Shown: positions 44,458 through 53,510 of the stretch, piece by piece
How the letters are laid out: each line of letters begins with the position of its first letter
Numbering within the stretch: the stretch's first letter is position 1
DNA from: Goleter apudmare HA4340-LM2
Lineage (GTDB): Bacteria > Cyanobacteriota > Cyanobacteriia > Cyanobacteriales > Nostocaceae
Assembly: GCA_019359495.1 (NCBI GenBank)
Contig: JAHHHF010000064.1
Span: 237,875-301,874 of the forward strand
Length of the DNA stretch: 64,000 nt
Direction: 5' to 3'
The notes under the pieces: generated by a model
The model's input: only the letters and a program-made list of their open reading frames with translations
The model's database searches: none
What the model was told of the DNA's origin: nothing
Position numbers and translations under genes: made by a program

Positions 44458-45039
44458 GTGACGAAGCCAACCCTAAGCGCAGCCGTCCGGGAATTGATCC
44501 AAAAAGCTCGGATTGTCAGTTTTGCCACCTGGCAAAGTACCCACCCACCGGAGGCGATCCAGCGATTCCAAGCGGCAGATGACGAGGGACGCTACCTCAC
44601 CGATGAAGACTTGCAGCAGATTCAGCAGCTTGTCCCTACACCCACGGCAATTATTTCAGTAACTCAGGAATTGCGCGATCGCGTCAATGAAATCGTTGAT
44701 GAAGCCAGAACCCAGGTCTTGGCTACATTCCCTAACATCACCCAACCAGGGGGTGGACTCTACCCACCAGCCAGGGCAGATGCCTGTTGGCGTGATTTCT
44801 GGCACTTCCTGCGTTGTATCACCTATGGTATCGCTGGACAGCATACCGATTACACGAGCAGTGAAGGGTTGCACTATATGCAACTGCTGTATCAAGAATT
44901 GCAAGTACCCTTAGATGCAATGGTGGTAGGACTAGAAGGTATTAAGACTGCTAGTTTAAAGCGAGTTACACCTGAGCAGCAAGCAACTCTCGCCCCCTAT
45001 TTCGATCATCTGATTGAGCAACTAAAGCAATTTTGCTAA
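44458..45039 (+). CDS. atypical phycobiliprotein-like (phycobilisome domain) protein
   Basis: 193 residues from a GTG preceded by GGAG. The middle part matches the phycobiliprotein fold: FQAADDEGRYLT, then ITQPGGGLYPPARADACWRDFWHFLRCITYGIAG, where Cys110 stands at the place of the Cys82/84 bilin site (compare [16 protein letters not shown]). The N-terminus is longer than in phycobilisome subunits and the C-terminus differs, so it is not CpcA/B, CpeA/B or allophycocyanin. It may be a minor or regulatory phycobiliprotein. Its 3' end overlaps the convergent HExxH gene by 4 bp. A HEAT protein and a CpcS-type lyase lie nearby. Confidence 0.8.
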   Translation: MTKPTLSAAVRELIQKARIVSFATWQSTHPPEAIQRFQAADDEGRYLTDEDLQQIQQLVPTPTAIISVTQELRDRVNEIVDEARTQVLATFPNITQPGGGLYPPARADACWRDFWHFLRCITYGIAGQHTDYTSSEGLHYMQLLYQELQVPLDAMVVGLEGIKTASLKRVTPEQQATLAPYFDHLIEQLKQFC

Positions 45040-45626
45040 TCGTATGTAGGGACTCCACCCAATTTTGCCAATTCTCCTCGCCAAAACGCTAATGGGTTCT
45101 GAGTGGGACGGCAATCAGGATAAAATCTTAGTTGGGATTCCATACCAGATTCCCTAGGGGGGGGTGCAATCCCCAAACCGAGGCAGATATGAGCTAGCGA
45201 TCGCGCGAATTGTTCGTGGTGTCCGGGAAAACCCACATGGCCATGGGCATATTCATGGACAACTAATAACAGCCAATCGGCGGGCACTACTCTTCCTACG
45301 TCAATTAGGATGGTAATGGGATTTGTCTGAAGATTACACAGACCATCAATCCCAAAGGACTGAGCAATAGGCGCCGCGAAAATTTGTATTTCTGGTTGTT
45401 CCCAGGAGTGAAAACAATCATGGCAGACCTGAAGATAGCCTTCAAGTTCTCTGTTCACTGCATCAATGTGCTTACCGATCCAGGTACAAAGGGGAATGCG
45501 GTGTTCTAAATCATAAACCGCATCGATCATCTCTGAGTCGATAGCTAGACTCCGAACTCCATAGAGATAGTCTAACCCCCTGGCAAATGGATCGGTACTG
45601 GTGGTGATGATTAATTGATTAGCCAA
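45036..45626 (-). CDS. HExxH protein, putative zinc metallopeptidase
   Basis: About 196 residues. [28 protein letters not shown] contains a zincin HEYAH motif in a hydrophobic helix context, with further His and Glu residues as possible third ligands; CHDC near residue 68 may bind metal. The only start covering the N-terminus is a TTG at 45626, overlapping the end of the upstream lyase gene by 8 bp; this implies translational coupling, or a later start. No known peptidase family was recognised. Coupling to a phycobiliprotein lyase suggests it acts on phycobilisome proteins, or is a non-catalytic fold. Confidence 0.65.
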   Translation of the reverse strand: MANQLIITTSTDPFARGLDYLYGVRSLAIDSEMIDAVYDLEHRIPLCTWIGKHIDAVNRELEGYLQVCHDCFHSWEQPEIQIFAAPIAQSFGIDGLCNLQTNPITILIDVGRVVPADWLLLVVHEYAHGHVGFPGHHEQFARSLAHICLGLGIAPPPRESGMESQLRFYPDCRPTQNPLAFWRGELAKLGGVPTYD

Positions 45627-46227
45627 AGAACGAGAAGTATTTTGTGGGTTCTACCGCATTTTTTATCTGCTCAGAGGTCAGGTTTGATAGGTCAGCTTCT
45701 AAAGTGTCTGCGATCCGGAATTCGGTACAGAAGGTGGCGGTGCTAAAACCACCAAATCGTTTCACTGTACTAGTTCGCATCCGCACGCTAGGGCCGACAA
45801 ACCAGAATCTCTCAATGGAACTCATGGTTTCGTACTCGGTCGTCAGGACTAACCCATTTTCATCATCCATGTGATAGCGTCCCGCCACCGGGACAATTTC
45901 AGCATAGCCCCGTTCTCGCAGCAGTGAACCTTGGCGCGGGTTGTCGGCATCAGGAATCAGCGAGAATACCGTAGAACCTTCATGATTCTCTTCATCTCTG
46001 TCCCATCCCATTGCTCCTTGCCAGGAGACAAAAGCACCACCGATAGCTAACTTGGGGTCAACTTGATGGAGTTGGCAAATCTCAATCACTTGAGGAGTAT
46101 CGGCAGCCAGGGCTTGAACCTGGATATCGGATTCACCAGCTTCAGATCTTTTAAAGGCCAAGTGGTGTGTTGTTCGTTGCGATCGCCATCTACCAGTACT
46201 TAGTTCAAAAAACTCCATTGCATCCAT
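45619..46227 (-). CDS. CpcS/CpeS-family phycobiliprotein lyase (second copy)
   Basis: 202 residues. [22 protein letters not shown], then [20 protein letters not shown] and [21 protein letters not shown] are strongly CpcS/CpeS-like, closer to the broad-specificity CpcS type (Nostoc CpeS1) than the gene at 33507. These lyases attach bilins at Cys82-type sites on several phycobiliproteins. It overlaps the HExxH gene. The neighbouring phycobiliprotein-like product with Cys110 is a possible substrate. Confidence 0.88.
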   Translation of the reverse strand: MDAMEFFELSTGRWRSQRTTHHLAFKRSEAGESDIQVQALAADTPQVIEICQLHQVDPKLAIGGAFVSWQGAMGWDRDEENHEGSTVFSLIPDADNPRQGSLLRERGYAEIVPVAGRYHMDDENGLVLTTEYETMSSIERFWFVGPSVRMRTSTVKRFGGFSTATFCTEFRIADTLEADLSNLTSEQIKNAVEPTKYFSFFG

Positions 46228-46476
46228 AAACTAAAAGCTAACTCCAAACAACAAGTTGAGTAACCCTATGCTAATCAATTATAAAACTGCAAGGGACTGC
46301 CAAAACACAAAAGATACCAAAACAGTTTACCGCTTTGAGTTACAATCGTTTTCTGCTCATTGATTGCGTGAGTTTAATTCATGCTTTCACTCCGCAACAC
46401 TGAGAATTGCCAAATCATGCGTAATCACCTCCAGTCCGCTATATTGTAGATATTTAGATTTTCCTGACACTGAACA

Positions 46477-46896
46477 ATGCCAGCAAGGTTGCAAATAAAA
46501 GCTGAAGATTGCTCGCCTTTAGGACGATTCATTCTTCAATACTTGGAAGAACAGGGTATCAGTATGAATCGCCTGGCAGATTTGTCTGGCGTCCCTCAAC
46601 CTCGACTCAGAGGTGCTTGCTTTAAGGGAACCTGTCCTACGCCTGAAACCTTGAGAAAACTGGCTAGAGTCATGGGGAAACATCACTTGGAGCTTTATAC
46701 TTTAGCCTATGAAGCCAGAATTGAGAAGCTTCCAGAAGACGCAGATGATAGTTTGCTGGATATTTTGATGCGAGATCTGTTTGAGACTGCTAGAGAAATG
46801 GGATTAGCTGTTCCCAAAGTCCGCCCTTCTAAAGCCAAAATCCGTAAAGCTCTCCTAGAACTAGGATTTCGTGCAGAGAGTGATGAATGTGCTTAA
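46477..46896 (+). CDS. XRE-like helix-turn-helix protein
   Basis: 139 residues. Residues about 15-70 form a Cro/XRE-type helix-turn-helix (FILQYLEEQGISMNRLADLSGVPQPRL, then TPETLRKLARVMG). The C-terminal half is helical (SLLDILMRDLFETAREMG) and ends in a basic KAKIRKALLELGF. Likely a DNA-binding regulator; its targets are unknown. It is convergent with cpcG, with a shared hairpin terminator between them. Its position among phycobilisome genes makes a local role possible. Confidence 0.75.
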   Translation: MPARLQIKAEDCSPLGRFILQYLEEQGISMNRLADLSGVPQPRLRGACFKGTCPTPETLRKLARVMGKHHLELYTLAYEARIEKLPEDADDSLLDILMRDLFETAREMGLAVPKVRPSKAKIRKALLELGFRAESDECA

Positions 46897-46910
46897 AACT
46901 AGCATAAAAA

Positions 46911-46948
46911 AGCGTATGCCATACCTTCATTGAAGTGAGACATACGCT
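46911..46948. terminator. bidirectional terminator between HTH gene and cpcG
   Basis: AGCGTATG pairs with CATACGCT, with an A-run to the left and a T-rich run (TTTGAGTTTTT) to the right. It fits termination of both convergent genes. Confidence 0.75.
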
Positions 46949-46970
46949 ATGTTTGAGTTTTTAGCTCAAC

Positions 46971-47723
46971 TTATTTACGATAGGGTACTGATTTCTCAAT
47001 ATCAATATTCATTACTGAGAGTCGCTGAGGTGTATTACCTCTGGCGTTGATACTTTGCGCCATCTGAAGGAACAGGGCCGGATTACCTGCTGTAGGCTGC
47101 TTTTCTGGAGGAGTGTAGCCGCGAACAGTGGTCTGCCAAACAATCTGCGGGAAGCCGAGTTTACTACGATAGTAGGCATCGTAGCGGGGAGACTTGATGT
47201 TGAAAGGTAGTTCACCCTCTGTGCGACCTGGGAGTACCCGACGACGTTGGTATGGTACTACGTCGTATCCAAAGGCTTCGAGGTATTCCTCAGTGTTGAG
47301 TAGGTCATCGATAAAGCCTTTCAGACCCTTTGTTGCTACAACAATCGACCAAGCAATCTTTTCTCGGTTGTTATAAACATCACGACCCAGAACACGCTGT
47401 ACCGTCTGTTCTACAAAACGATAGTTGCTATTGAGGTCATAGAAACTGCGCTTGTAAGTATCAGATAACAGCAAGCCGCGAATGAAGTCGCGTACTGTGA
47501 TTTGACCACTGCGGAGTTGGGACTCCAAGAAACGCTCCCTGTCAGCAGCAAAAGCATGGAAAAAAATCTGACGATAGGCTGCTTCAATCAGAATGTCTAA
47601 GTCTGTTGCGGACAGTAGGTTTTCTGTCGAGAAGATCCTGGGTTGTTCATCTCCAGGAACCTCATAACTTGCTACCCGCTGGTTTTGAGAAATAGGTGAA
47701 TATTCTAAAAGAGGAATTGCCAC
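46971..47723 (-). CDS. cpcG: phycobilisome rod-core linker CpcG
   Basis: 250 residues from a GTG at 47723 (GGGAG upstream). It begins with the CpcG pattern ([34 protein letters not shown]) and contains the linker domain ([58 protein letters not shown]). The C-terminus is soluble, with no membrane helix, so this joins phycocyanin rods to the allophycocyanin core. Compare CpcL at 51288, which has a membrane anchor instead. cpcD lies upstream on the same strand. Confidence 0.95.
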   Translation of the reverse strand: MAIPLLEYSPISQNQRVASYEVPGDEQPRIFSTENLLSATDLDILIEAAYRQIFFHAFAADRERFLESQLRSGQITVRDFIRGLLLSDTYKRSFYDLNSNYRFVEQTVQRVLGRDVYNNREKIAWSIVVATKGLKGFIDDLLNTEEYLEAFGYDVVPYQRRRVLPGRTEGELPFNIKSPRYDAYYRSKLGFPQIVWQTTVRGYTPPEKQPTAGNPALFLQMAQSINARGNTPQRLSVMNIDIEKSVPYRK

Positions 47724-47996
47724 AAATACAAAATCTCCCTTTCCTTAACGAAATCTTACAAAGTTATCATAATCATAAAGGAGAAGGGGGAGCATTATTC
47801 GATGTAGTTTGATAAAAATTACATAACTTAATTGAGTAGTCGCGGAATGCTGAAACGCTTTCCCAAAAAGGTTCAGAGGTGCAATACATCGATGATGGCA
47901 AGTATAACAGCACTGGTCAAATAGGGAAAGTTACGGTTTCTCAACCCTACCCCAATCGAAGATTATGAGTAGGGACTAGGCGCAATATTTTTTACT

Positions 47997-48278
47997 CTAA
48001 CGTCTACTACCACCACGGTAAGGAAGTAAGCTGGGAGAATTGACGGCGACATTCAACGGCTCAATGTTGACAATTCTGCCACCTAGACGGCTGATGCGTT
48101 GCATTTCTTCCTTCATCCGATTGTAAGGCACATTAATAAATACGCTACCACTATGGCGAATGCCGTATGTATTATTGCCAGTTTCTGAGGTTTGCCGCAA
48201 GCCTACAACTTCGTAACGAAATACTCGGCTAGCAGATGAAGAAATGCTACCAGCACCAAGTGTAGTTTGACCTAACAT
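47997..48278 (-). CDS. cpcD: phycobilisome small rod-capping linker CpcD
   Basis: 93 residues from the ATG at 48278 (MLGQTTLGAGSISSSASR); the frame extends 14 codons upstream but family members start here, with GAGGAG a little further than usual upstream. The CpcD domain VFRYEVVGLRQ, with VFINVPYNRMKEEMQRISRLGG, is complete. CpcD caps the end of phycocyanin rods. It lies about 270 bp upstream of cpcG. A TATAAT in the 57-bp repeat at 48537 is a possible promoter. Confidence 0.92.
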   Translation of the reverse strand: MLGQTTLGAGSISSSASRVFRYEVVGLRQTSETGNNTYGIRHSGSVFINVPYNRMKEEMQRISRLGGRIVNIEPLNVAVNSPSLLPYRGGSRR

Positions 48279-48536
48279 TAGTTCTATGATCTCCTCTGTA
48301 TGAGTTTTGCCGAACACCACTTAAAAACAAAGACGAGCACAATTGCTCTTTCTGATACCAGTAGAGTGATTAGATGAAAAAATTCAATATCTGGCTGTGA
48401 GGTCAGTAAATCTTGTAATTAAAATCACTCCAGAACATTCTATCCAAGAATGCAGGAATTGCCATCTCATTAGGGAAGACCACAAAATAAGTAGGACTTG
48501 CTGAAAATTGTCGTTATGACAAGGCAGGAGGCAGGG

Positions 48537-48593
48537 GGATTATAGCTTTGTTTACCTTTCTTAACTTAGTTTTGTTTTTTCCCACCAACTTAC
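48537..48593. repeat. 57-bp inverted repeat, right copy
   Basis: Reverse complement of 43494-43550 with one mismatch. Read on the minus strand it ends in CAAAGCTATAATCC, a -10-like hexamer pointing toward cpcD. It lies just beyond the ccaS stop codon. Confidence 0.85.
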
Positions 48594-48602
48594 CTAAACT
48601 AC

Positions 48603-51251
48603 TCACAATGGGAGTGTCACTAAACAGGTCGTACCGATTCCCACTTCACTAATGATGCGAATAGTGCCCTGATGTAAGTCCACACATTTTTTGACCACGA
48701 CCAATCCCAATCCAGTACCCGGAATAGTTCGGACATTTTTACCCCGATGAAACGGTTCAAATACCTGCTTTTGATCCTCTAGTGGCATTCCAATGCCATG
48801 ATCTTGCACAGCGAGGATCATACTATCCGACTGAAAATCCAAGCTCAGATGCACAATCCCACCTTGTGGGGAGTACTTAATGGCATTGGATAGCAAATTA
48901 GATAAAATAGAGCGCAATAACTTTTCATCCATACAGACGAGAGTGGATCTTCCCTGACAAGTACAAGTGATGGTGTGCTTAGTGCTTACACTTTGCTGGA
49001 TTTCCTCAACAAAATCACGACAATACAATTCCAAATCCAGGGGTTGGGGATTAAACGCTAGTTTTCCAGTTTCGGCTCGATTGATGGTTAAAATGTCGTC
49101 GAGCAACTGCACCATATGCTTCACAGAGTCTTGAATGCGGTGCAAATTTCTCAGTCTTTTTGCGGGAACATCCCATTCATCTTGACAATTTTCCAGGACT
49201 TGAGCCGCCGCCAGGGCAGTACTGAGGGGAGTGCGAAACTCATGGGATGCCATAGCGAAGAAACGGGTTTTTAGGGCACTGAGTTCTTTCTCTCTTGCCA
49301 GTGCCAAGCGAATTTCGTCTAACCGCTTGCGTTCTGTGATATCACGAGCGTTCACCATAATTCGGAGGGTGGCTGCACTGTCCACAAACGGCTGACTAAT
49401 TGCTTCTAAAATTCGCCAAGAACCATCGTGATGGCGGTAGCGGAACTCAATGGGGTGCGTCAGTTCGGGAGTTGGCAATGTATTGGTGAGGCGTTGAGCG
49501 ACGCCCCACTTTAGGCGATCGCGTGTCGTGATCAAATCATCTGGGTGAACCAGTTCCATCCCGTTCTTGCCCACCAAATCTACAACAGGATAGCCTATGA
49601 CCTTTTCTACTGAGGGACTAACGTAAACAATGCTGCCATCGATATCGAGAATCATAATGATATCTAAGGCATTTTCGATCAGCGATCGCCAGCGTTCTTC
49701 GCTTTGCCGGAGTGCCTGTTCTACTTGTTTGCGTCCAGTTGTATCTCGCTGCACAGCGATCCAGTGTGTATACCAACCCTGCTGATTAGATACAGGCACA
49801 ATGCTAAATTCATTCCAAAATTCCGTGCCATCTTTGCGATAGTTGATCACTTCCACGGTAACGGGTTCCCAGCGCGAAAGCGCCAACCGAATTTTTTGCA
49901 ATTGTGCCCGATCAGTCTTGCTTCCCTGCAAAATCCGGGGGGTTTTGCCCAATACTTCATGGGGTTGATAACCGGTGATGCGGGTGAAGGCTTCATTCAC
50001 ATACAGAATGCGGGGCCCCGGTTCATCAATGGTTTCCGCTTCTGTAATCAAAATGGCATCATTGGTGTTAACCACCACAGATTGCAGCAGACGCACCTGC
50101 TCGGCTTGTTGCTTTTGTTCTGTAATGTCGGCAATTACCGCCACAATACCACTGATCTGTGCATCACTATCTAACAGGGGAGCGGCGGAAAAAATGATGT
50201 CAATCGGAGTGCCATCTTTTTTCTGTTGCCGAAATTCTAAACGGGAATAGGTTGTACCTTGCAAGACACTGGTTTGCAGTGTGGGATAGCCTTCTAGAAT
50301 CAGGGGATTAGGACGGTTCAGCACTTCGGCTTCAATCCAGCCAAACATTTGTTCTGCCGCCGGATTCCAGATTTTGACTTTTTCCTCCCGATCCAGCATG
50401 ACAATGGCACGGGGGGAAGCCTTGACTAAAGCTTGCAGGGTATCGTTGGTGTAGCGCAAGGCGACTTCAGTGCGCTGACGTTCAGCAATTTCTGCCGCTA
50501 GTTCTGCGGTGCGTTGTTGCACCCGCAGTTCCAGTTGGGTATTGAGTTGTTGGAGTTGATGATAGAGTTCTGATTGTTGAATGGCGATCGCTACTTGGGT
50601 TGCTAGTTGCTGCATCAATTCCACTTCCCAAGCTTCCCAGTTGCGGGGATGACTGCACTGATGAGCAATCAATAATCCCCAGAGATCAGCTTGATGCTCC
50701 TGTGCCTGATCGTGGCGATGCTCCTGGATAATCGGCACTACCAACTTCGCCTGCACCCCAAACTGTTTGACAAAGTCTGTCAGACAAGGCTGGATATCTG
50801 CCTGCTCAACGTTGGTAATGGTAAGGGTTTTCCCTAGAGAGTAGGCTTGATGGTACTCTTTGGGGAACACCTCCTCCGGAAACGTTTGCCCTAAAATCTT
50901 AGGGTAAGGCGGTAACACCGTTTCGTGAATGGCGTCGCCCGTGCCATTGTCCCATAGACGATAGATCAGGACGCGATCAGCTTGTAGAAAGCGTTGAACT
51001 GTCTCCACCGTTGTCGCTAGCACCTGATCGAGATCTAGGGATTGCCGAATCTGCTGGGCAATTTTAGTCACCAAACGTTCACGATCGCTTTGCTGTCGCA
51101 ACAAAATTTCTGCTCGGCGACGCTGCACAATTTCTCGTTGCCACAGATAGTAGATGCCCAAGAGCAACAATATACCTAGCAGAATTCCCATGCCATAGCG
51201 GCTGAGGATACTAGAAACACAGGTAACACCAAACTGCTTCAGGGAGAGCAT
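48603..51251 (-). CDS. ccaS: cyanobacteriochrome histidine kinase CcaS
   Basis: About 882 residues from the ATG at 51251; a TTG at 51287 directly follows the cpcL stop. One membrane helix (about 19-37) is followed by a GAF domain (about 70-235) with the bilin-site Cys199 in AHQCSHPRNW, three PAS domains (about 255-635), HisKA with ASHEFRTPLS (His near 645) and HATPase (NAIKYSPQGG, GTGLGLVVVKKC). CcaS is a green/red-sensing cyanobacteriochrome that phosphorylates CcaR. Synechocystis CcaS has fewer PAS domains. The neighbours cpcL and ccaR support the call, but the spectral type cannot be read. Confidence 0.85.
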   Translation of the reverse strand: MLSLKQFGVTCVSSILSRYGMGILLGILLLLGIYYLWQREIVQRRRAEILLRQQSDRERLVTKIAQQIRQSLDLDQVLATTVETVQRFLQADRVLIYRLWDNGTGDAIHETVLPPYPKILGQTFPEEVFPKEYHQAYSLGKTLTITNVEQADIQPCLTDFVKQFGVQAKLVVPIIQEHRHDQAQEHQADLWGLLIAHQCSHPRNWEAWEVELMQQLATQVAIAIQQSELYHQLQQLNTQLELRVQQRTAELAAEIAERQRTEVALRYTNDTLQALVKASPRAIVMLDREEKVKIWNPAAEQMFGWIEAEVLNRPNPLILEGYPTLQTSVLQGTTYSRLEFRQQKKDGTPIDIIFSAAPLLDSDAQISGIVAVIADITEQKQQAEQVRLLQSVVVNTNDAILITEAETIDEPGPRILYVNEAFTRITGYQPHEVLGKTPRILQGSKTDRAQLQKIRLALSRWEPVTVEVINYRKDGTEFWNEFSIVPVSNQQGWYTHWIAVQRDTTGRKQVEQALRQSEERWRSLIENALDIIMILDIDGSIVYVSPSVEKVIGYPVVDLVGKNGMELVHPDDLITTRDRLKWGVAQRLTNTLPTPELTHPIEFRYRHHDGSWRILEAISQPFVDSAATLRIMVNARDITERKRLDEIRLALAREKELSALKTRFFAMASHEFRTPLSTALAAAQVLENCQDEWDVPAKRLRNLHRIQDSVKHMVQLLDDILTINRAETGKLAFNPQPLDLELYCRDFVEEIQQSVSTKHTITCTCQGRSTLVCMDEKLLRSILSNLLSNAIKYSPQGGIVHLSLDFQSDSMILAVQDHGIGMPLEDQKQVFEPFHRGKNVRTIPGTGLGLVVVKKCVDLHQGTIRIISEVGIGTTCLVTLPL

Positions 51252-51287
51252 CGTGGTGGAATACTCATAATGGCTACGACTTTCCAA

Positions 51288-52034
51288 TTAACCTGTGATC
51301 AAATTGTTTACTTCTGAAAACAGGATCAGCAAGAAAACTACCACTATCATAAAACCCATCAGACTGAAACTAGTCTTCCAGTCTGCACGACTAATGAAGG
51401 CGGAGAAACTAAACCGCTCAAATTCCTCAAAAATCCCGGTGGGAATAGAACAGGAGGGACGAGGGAGCTTGTCTCGATAGTCTTCACCATAGCGTGCCAT
51501 CCGGGCAAAGGGTAGTTCACCGTGAGCACGTTGAGGTAAGATACGACGGCGTTGATAAGGAACGGTATCATATCCAAAGTTACTCAGATATTCTTCCGTG
51601 TTGAGTAAATCATCGATCAAGCCTTGCAGACCTTTAGTCGCCAGTACAATCGACCAGGAAAGTTTTTCACGATCGCTATACACATTCCGGCCTAAAATCC
51701 TCTGAATGCAAATCTCGACAAACCGATAGTTATTGTTACTGTCGTAGGTGAGTCGTCGAAAGGAATCAGATGTTACCAATCCTTGAATGAAGTCTCTCAC
51801 TGTGATTTGACCAGCTCGTAACTGAGACTCCAAAAATCGCTGACGATTGCTGGATAGCATCTGTTGCTCGTTAAAAATTTGGCGATAGGCTGCCATGATC
51901 AACATATCCATCTCCAAAGCAGTCAGGAGATTGTCAGTTGTGTAAATCCTGGGTTGTTCATCGCCTGGAACCTCAAACCCCTCTACTCGATGATTTTGAG
52001 ATAAGGGTGCATAATCTAACAAAGGAATTGTCAT
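51288..52034 (-). CDS. cpcL: membrane-anchored rod linker CpcL (CpcG2-type)
   Basis: 248 residues. It shares the CpcG linker domain ([57 protein letters not shown]) but ends in a membrane helix ([16 protein letters not shown]), the mark of CpcL/CpcG2. Such linkers hold phycocyanin rods without a core on thylakoids and pass energy mainly to photosystem I. ccaS follows with no gap. In other cyanobacteria this gene is switched on by CcaS/CcaR in green light; a G-box lies upstream at 52271. Confidence 0.95.
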   Translation of the reverse strand: MTIPLLDYAPLSQNHRVEGFEVPGDEQPRIYTTDNLLTALEMDMLIMAAYRQIFNEQQMLSSNRQRFLESQLRAGQITVRDFIQGLVTSDSFRRLTYDSNNNYRFVEICIQRILGRNVYSDREKLSWSIVLATKGLQGLIDDLLNTEEYLSNFGYDTVPYQRRRILPQRAHGELPFARMARYGEDYRDKLPRPSCSIPTGIFEEFERFSFSAFISRADWKTSFSLMGFMIVVVFLLILFSEVNNLITG

Positions 52035-52089
52035 AAATATTCTCTAAGATTTATTGGCAATAAAGTTGCATCAGAGGAGAAAACAGAGT

Positions 52090-52191
52090 TAATACCAATT
52101 CGTAATACTCGCCTAGGCTTGAGAAGCTACGTAATTACGAAAGTCTTACAGAATCTAAGTTTCTATGCCGAATTTTAGAGAATTGGTATTA
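52090..52191. repeat. 102-bp MITE-like repeat in the cpcL leader
   Basis: The ends TAATACCAATTC and GAATTGGTATTA are exact 12-bp inverses. It is non-coding and lies between the cpcL start codon and the G-box, so it would be part of the cpcL mRNA leader or promoter spacing. The AATACCAAT end type is common in filamentous cyanobacteria. Confidence 0.7.
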
Positions 52192-52270
52192 CCAATCCGA
52201 TGGGGGGTCTTCATCCCAAAGGCCTCTGACACTAGATGATCACATACCAGCAGTAAGGAAACTGGTCAGA

Positions 52271-52292
52271 GAACGGTAAAGAAATCGGAAAG
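52271..52292 (-). promoter_or_regulatory. CcaR-type G-box upstream of cpcL
   Basis: Read on the minus strand: CTTTCCGATTT followed directly by CTTTACCGTTC. The first is an exact match to the CcaR G-box CTTTNCNATTT, the second has two mismatches. Tandem copies are the known layout. It is 237 bp from the cpcL start, with a repeat element in between, and 190 bp from ccaR on the other side. Confidence 0.75.
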
Positions 52293-52485
52293 AATTACCA
52301 AAATCAATAACTATTGATATATTGTTAGATTTATTTGAGAAAATTAGGGTCGGAATGTGATACTTTAGCGCTTTTGATTCAGAAATAAAGAGGTTTCTAG
52401 GGGATTTGGAGGACAATTTCACATAAAATTGTGGAGGGGTCTCATATCTAAAGTTGCTGAGTTACCAAAACTATCTCAATTTTTT

Positions 52486-53160
52486 ATGCGGATTCTCCTG
52501 GTTGAAGATGATGTGCGCCTTGCAGAAACCTTGGCAGAAGCCCTAACAGACCAGCTTTATGCAGTTGATGTTGTCCATGATGGAGAAGCCGGCTGGTATC
52601 AAGCGAGAGCTTTAAATTATGATTTGCTGTTGCTGGATGTGATGTTACCAGAATTGGATGGCATCAGTCTTTGCCATCGCTTGCGATCGCACAGTTACAA
52701 CTTGCCGATTCTCATACTCACTGCCTGTGACACAATCAATGATGAAATTAATGGGCTGGATGTGGGAGCAGATGACTATGTAGTCAAACCAGTCGATTTA
52801 CAAAAACTCTTTGCCCGCATTCGCGCCTTACTGCGACGAGGAAGTGTGACATCACCGCCGATTCTCGAATGGGGCGACTTGCGTCTCAATCCCAGCACCT
52901 ATGAAGTCAGCTATGGGCCAACCCTTATCCATCTGACACCCAAAGAGTACGGCATCTTAGAACTCTTGCTGCGGAATGGTCGCCGCGTTCTCAGTCGCCG
53001 TGTGATCATTGAACATATCTGGGCATTAGAATCACCTCCGGAAGAACATACTGTGAAGGTTCACATCCGGGGTCTACGGCAAAAACTCAAAGTAGCAGGA
53101 GCGCCAGAAGACATGATTGAGACGGTTCACAGCATGGGTTATCGCCTCAATCAACTATAA
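52486..53160 (+). CDS. ccaR: OmpR-type response regulator CcaR
   Basis: 224 residues from the ATG at 52486 (MRILLVEDD); the frame reaches back to a GTG at 52429 but response regulators start here. The receiver domain has the acidic pair EDD, the phospho-Asp in LLLDVMLPELDG and Lys in DDYVVKPVD. A winged-helix DNA-binding domain follows (LTPKEYGILELLLRNGRRVLS, VKVHIRGLRQKLK). Divergent from cpcL-ccaS. With CcaS it should activate cpcL through the G-box. The family is generic; the name rests on context and the G-box. Confidence 0.85.
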   Translation: MRILLVEDDVRLAETLAEALTDQLYAVDVVHDGEAGWYQARALNYDLLLLDVMLPELDGISLCHRLRSHSYNLPILILTACDTINDEINGLDVGADDYVVKPVDLQKLFARIRALLRRGSVTSPPILEWGDLRLNPSTYEVSYGPTLIHLTPKEYGILELLLRNGRRVLSRRVIIEHIWALESPPEEHTVKVHIRGLRQKLKVAGAPEDMIETVHSMGYRLNQL

Positions 53161-53510
53161 TTTGTATTTGTTAGAAAACTCTTATTTTTCCTAAAAAAGC
53201 GTTTCGTTGGGACGAAGCTGGCGCCATTTGTGAAATATCTTGTCCGTTGCTTTTAGCACGCTGTCGCAGCAACGCCTCAATATCACGCCGTTCAAGTAAT
53301 ACTCAATCTCCATCTGAGAGTACTGCTACACTCTTGAATGGTGCAAACAAAAATGGTAGAGAAACCTGGAAGAATAACCAGGCGTGTCCATAAACTTTAT
53401 TTTAATTTTAATGGCGCACTACTACCCTGCTTGACTAACAAAGGTGATAAAACACAGTTTTCTACACTTTTTTCTGCTATGGGACTCATATTTGATTTTT
53501 GAACAGATAC
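53161..53510. other. intergenic with a possible decayed coding remnant
   Basis: On the minus strand, about 53200-53345, a frame reads VLLERRDIEALLRQRAKSNGQDISQM, reminiscent of short antitoxin-type helices, preceded in frame by a stop codon and VAVLSDGD. It is probably a gene remnant. The rest shows nothing recognisable. Confidence 0.3.

Noticed and set aside
47724..47760. CTTTCCTTAAC upstream of cpcG as a CcaR G-box
   Set aside because: It matches only the CTTTNC part of CTTTNCNATTT and is not repeated.
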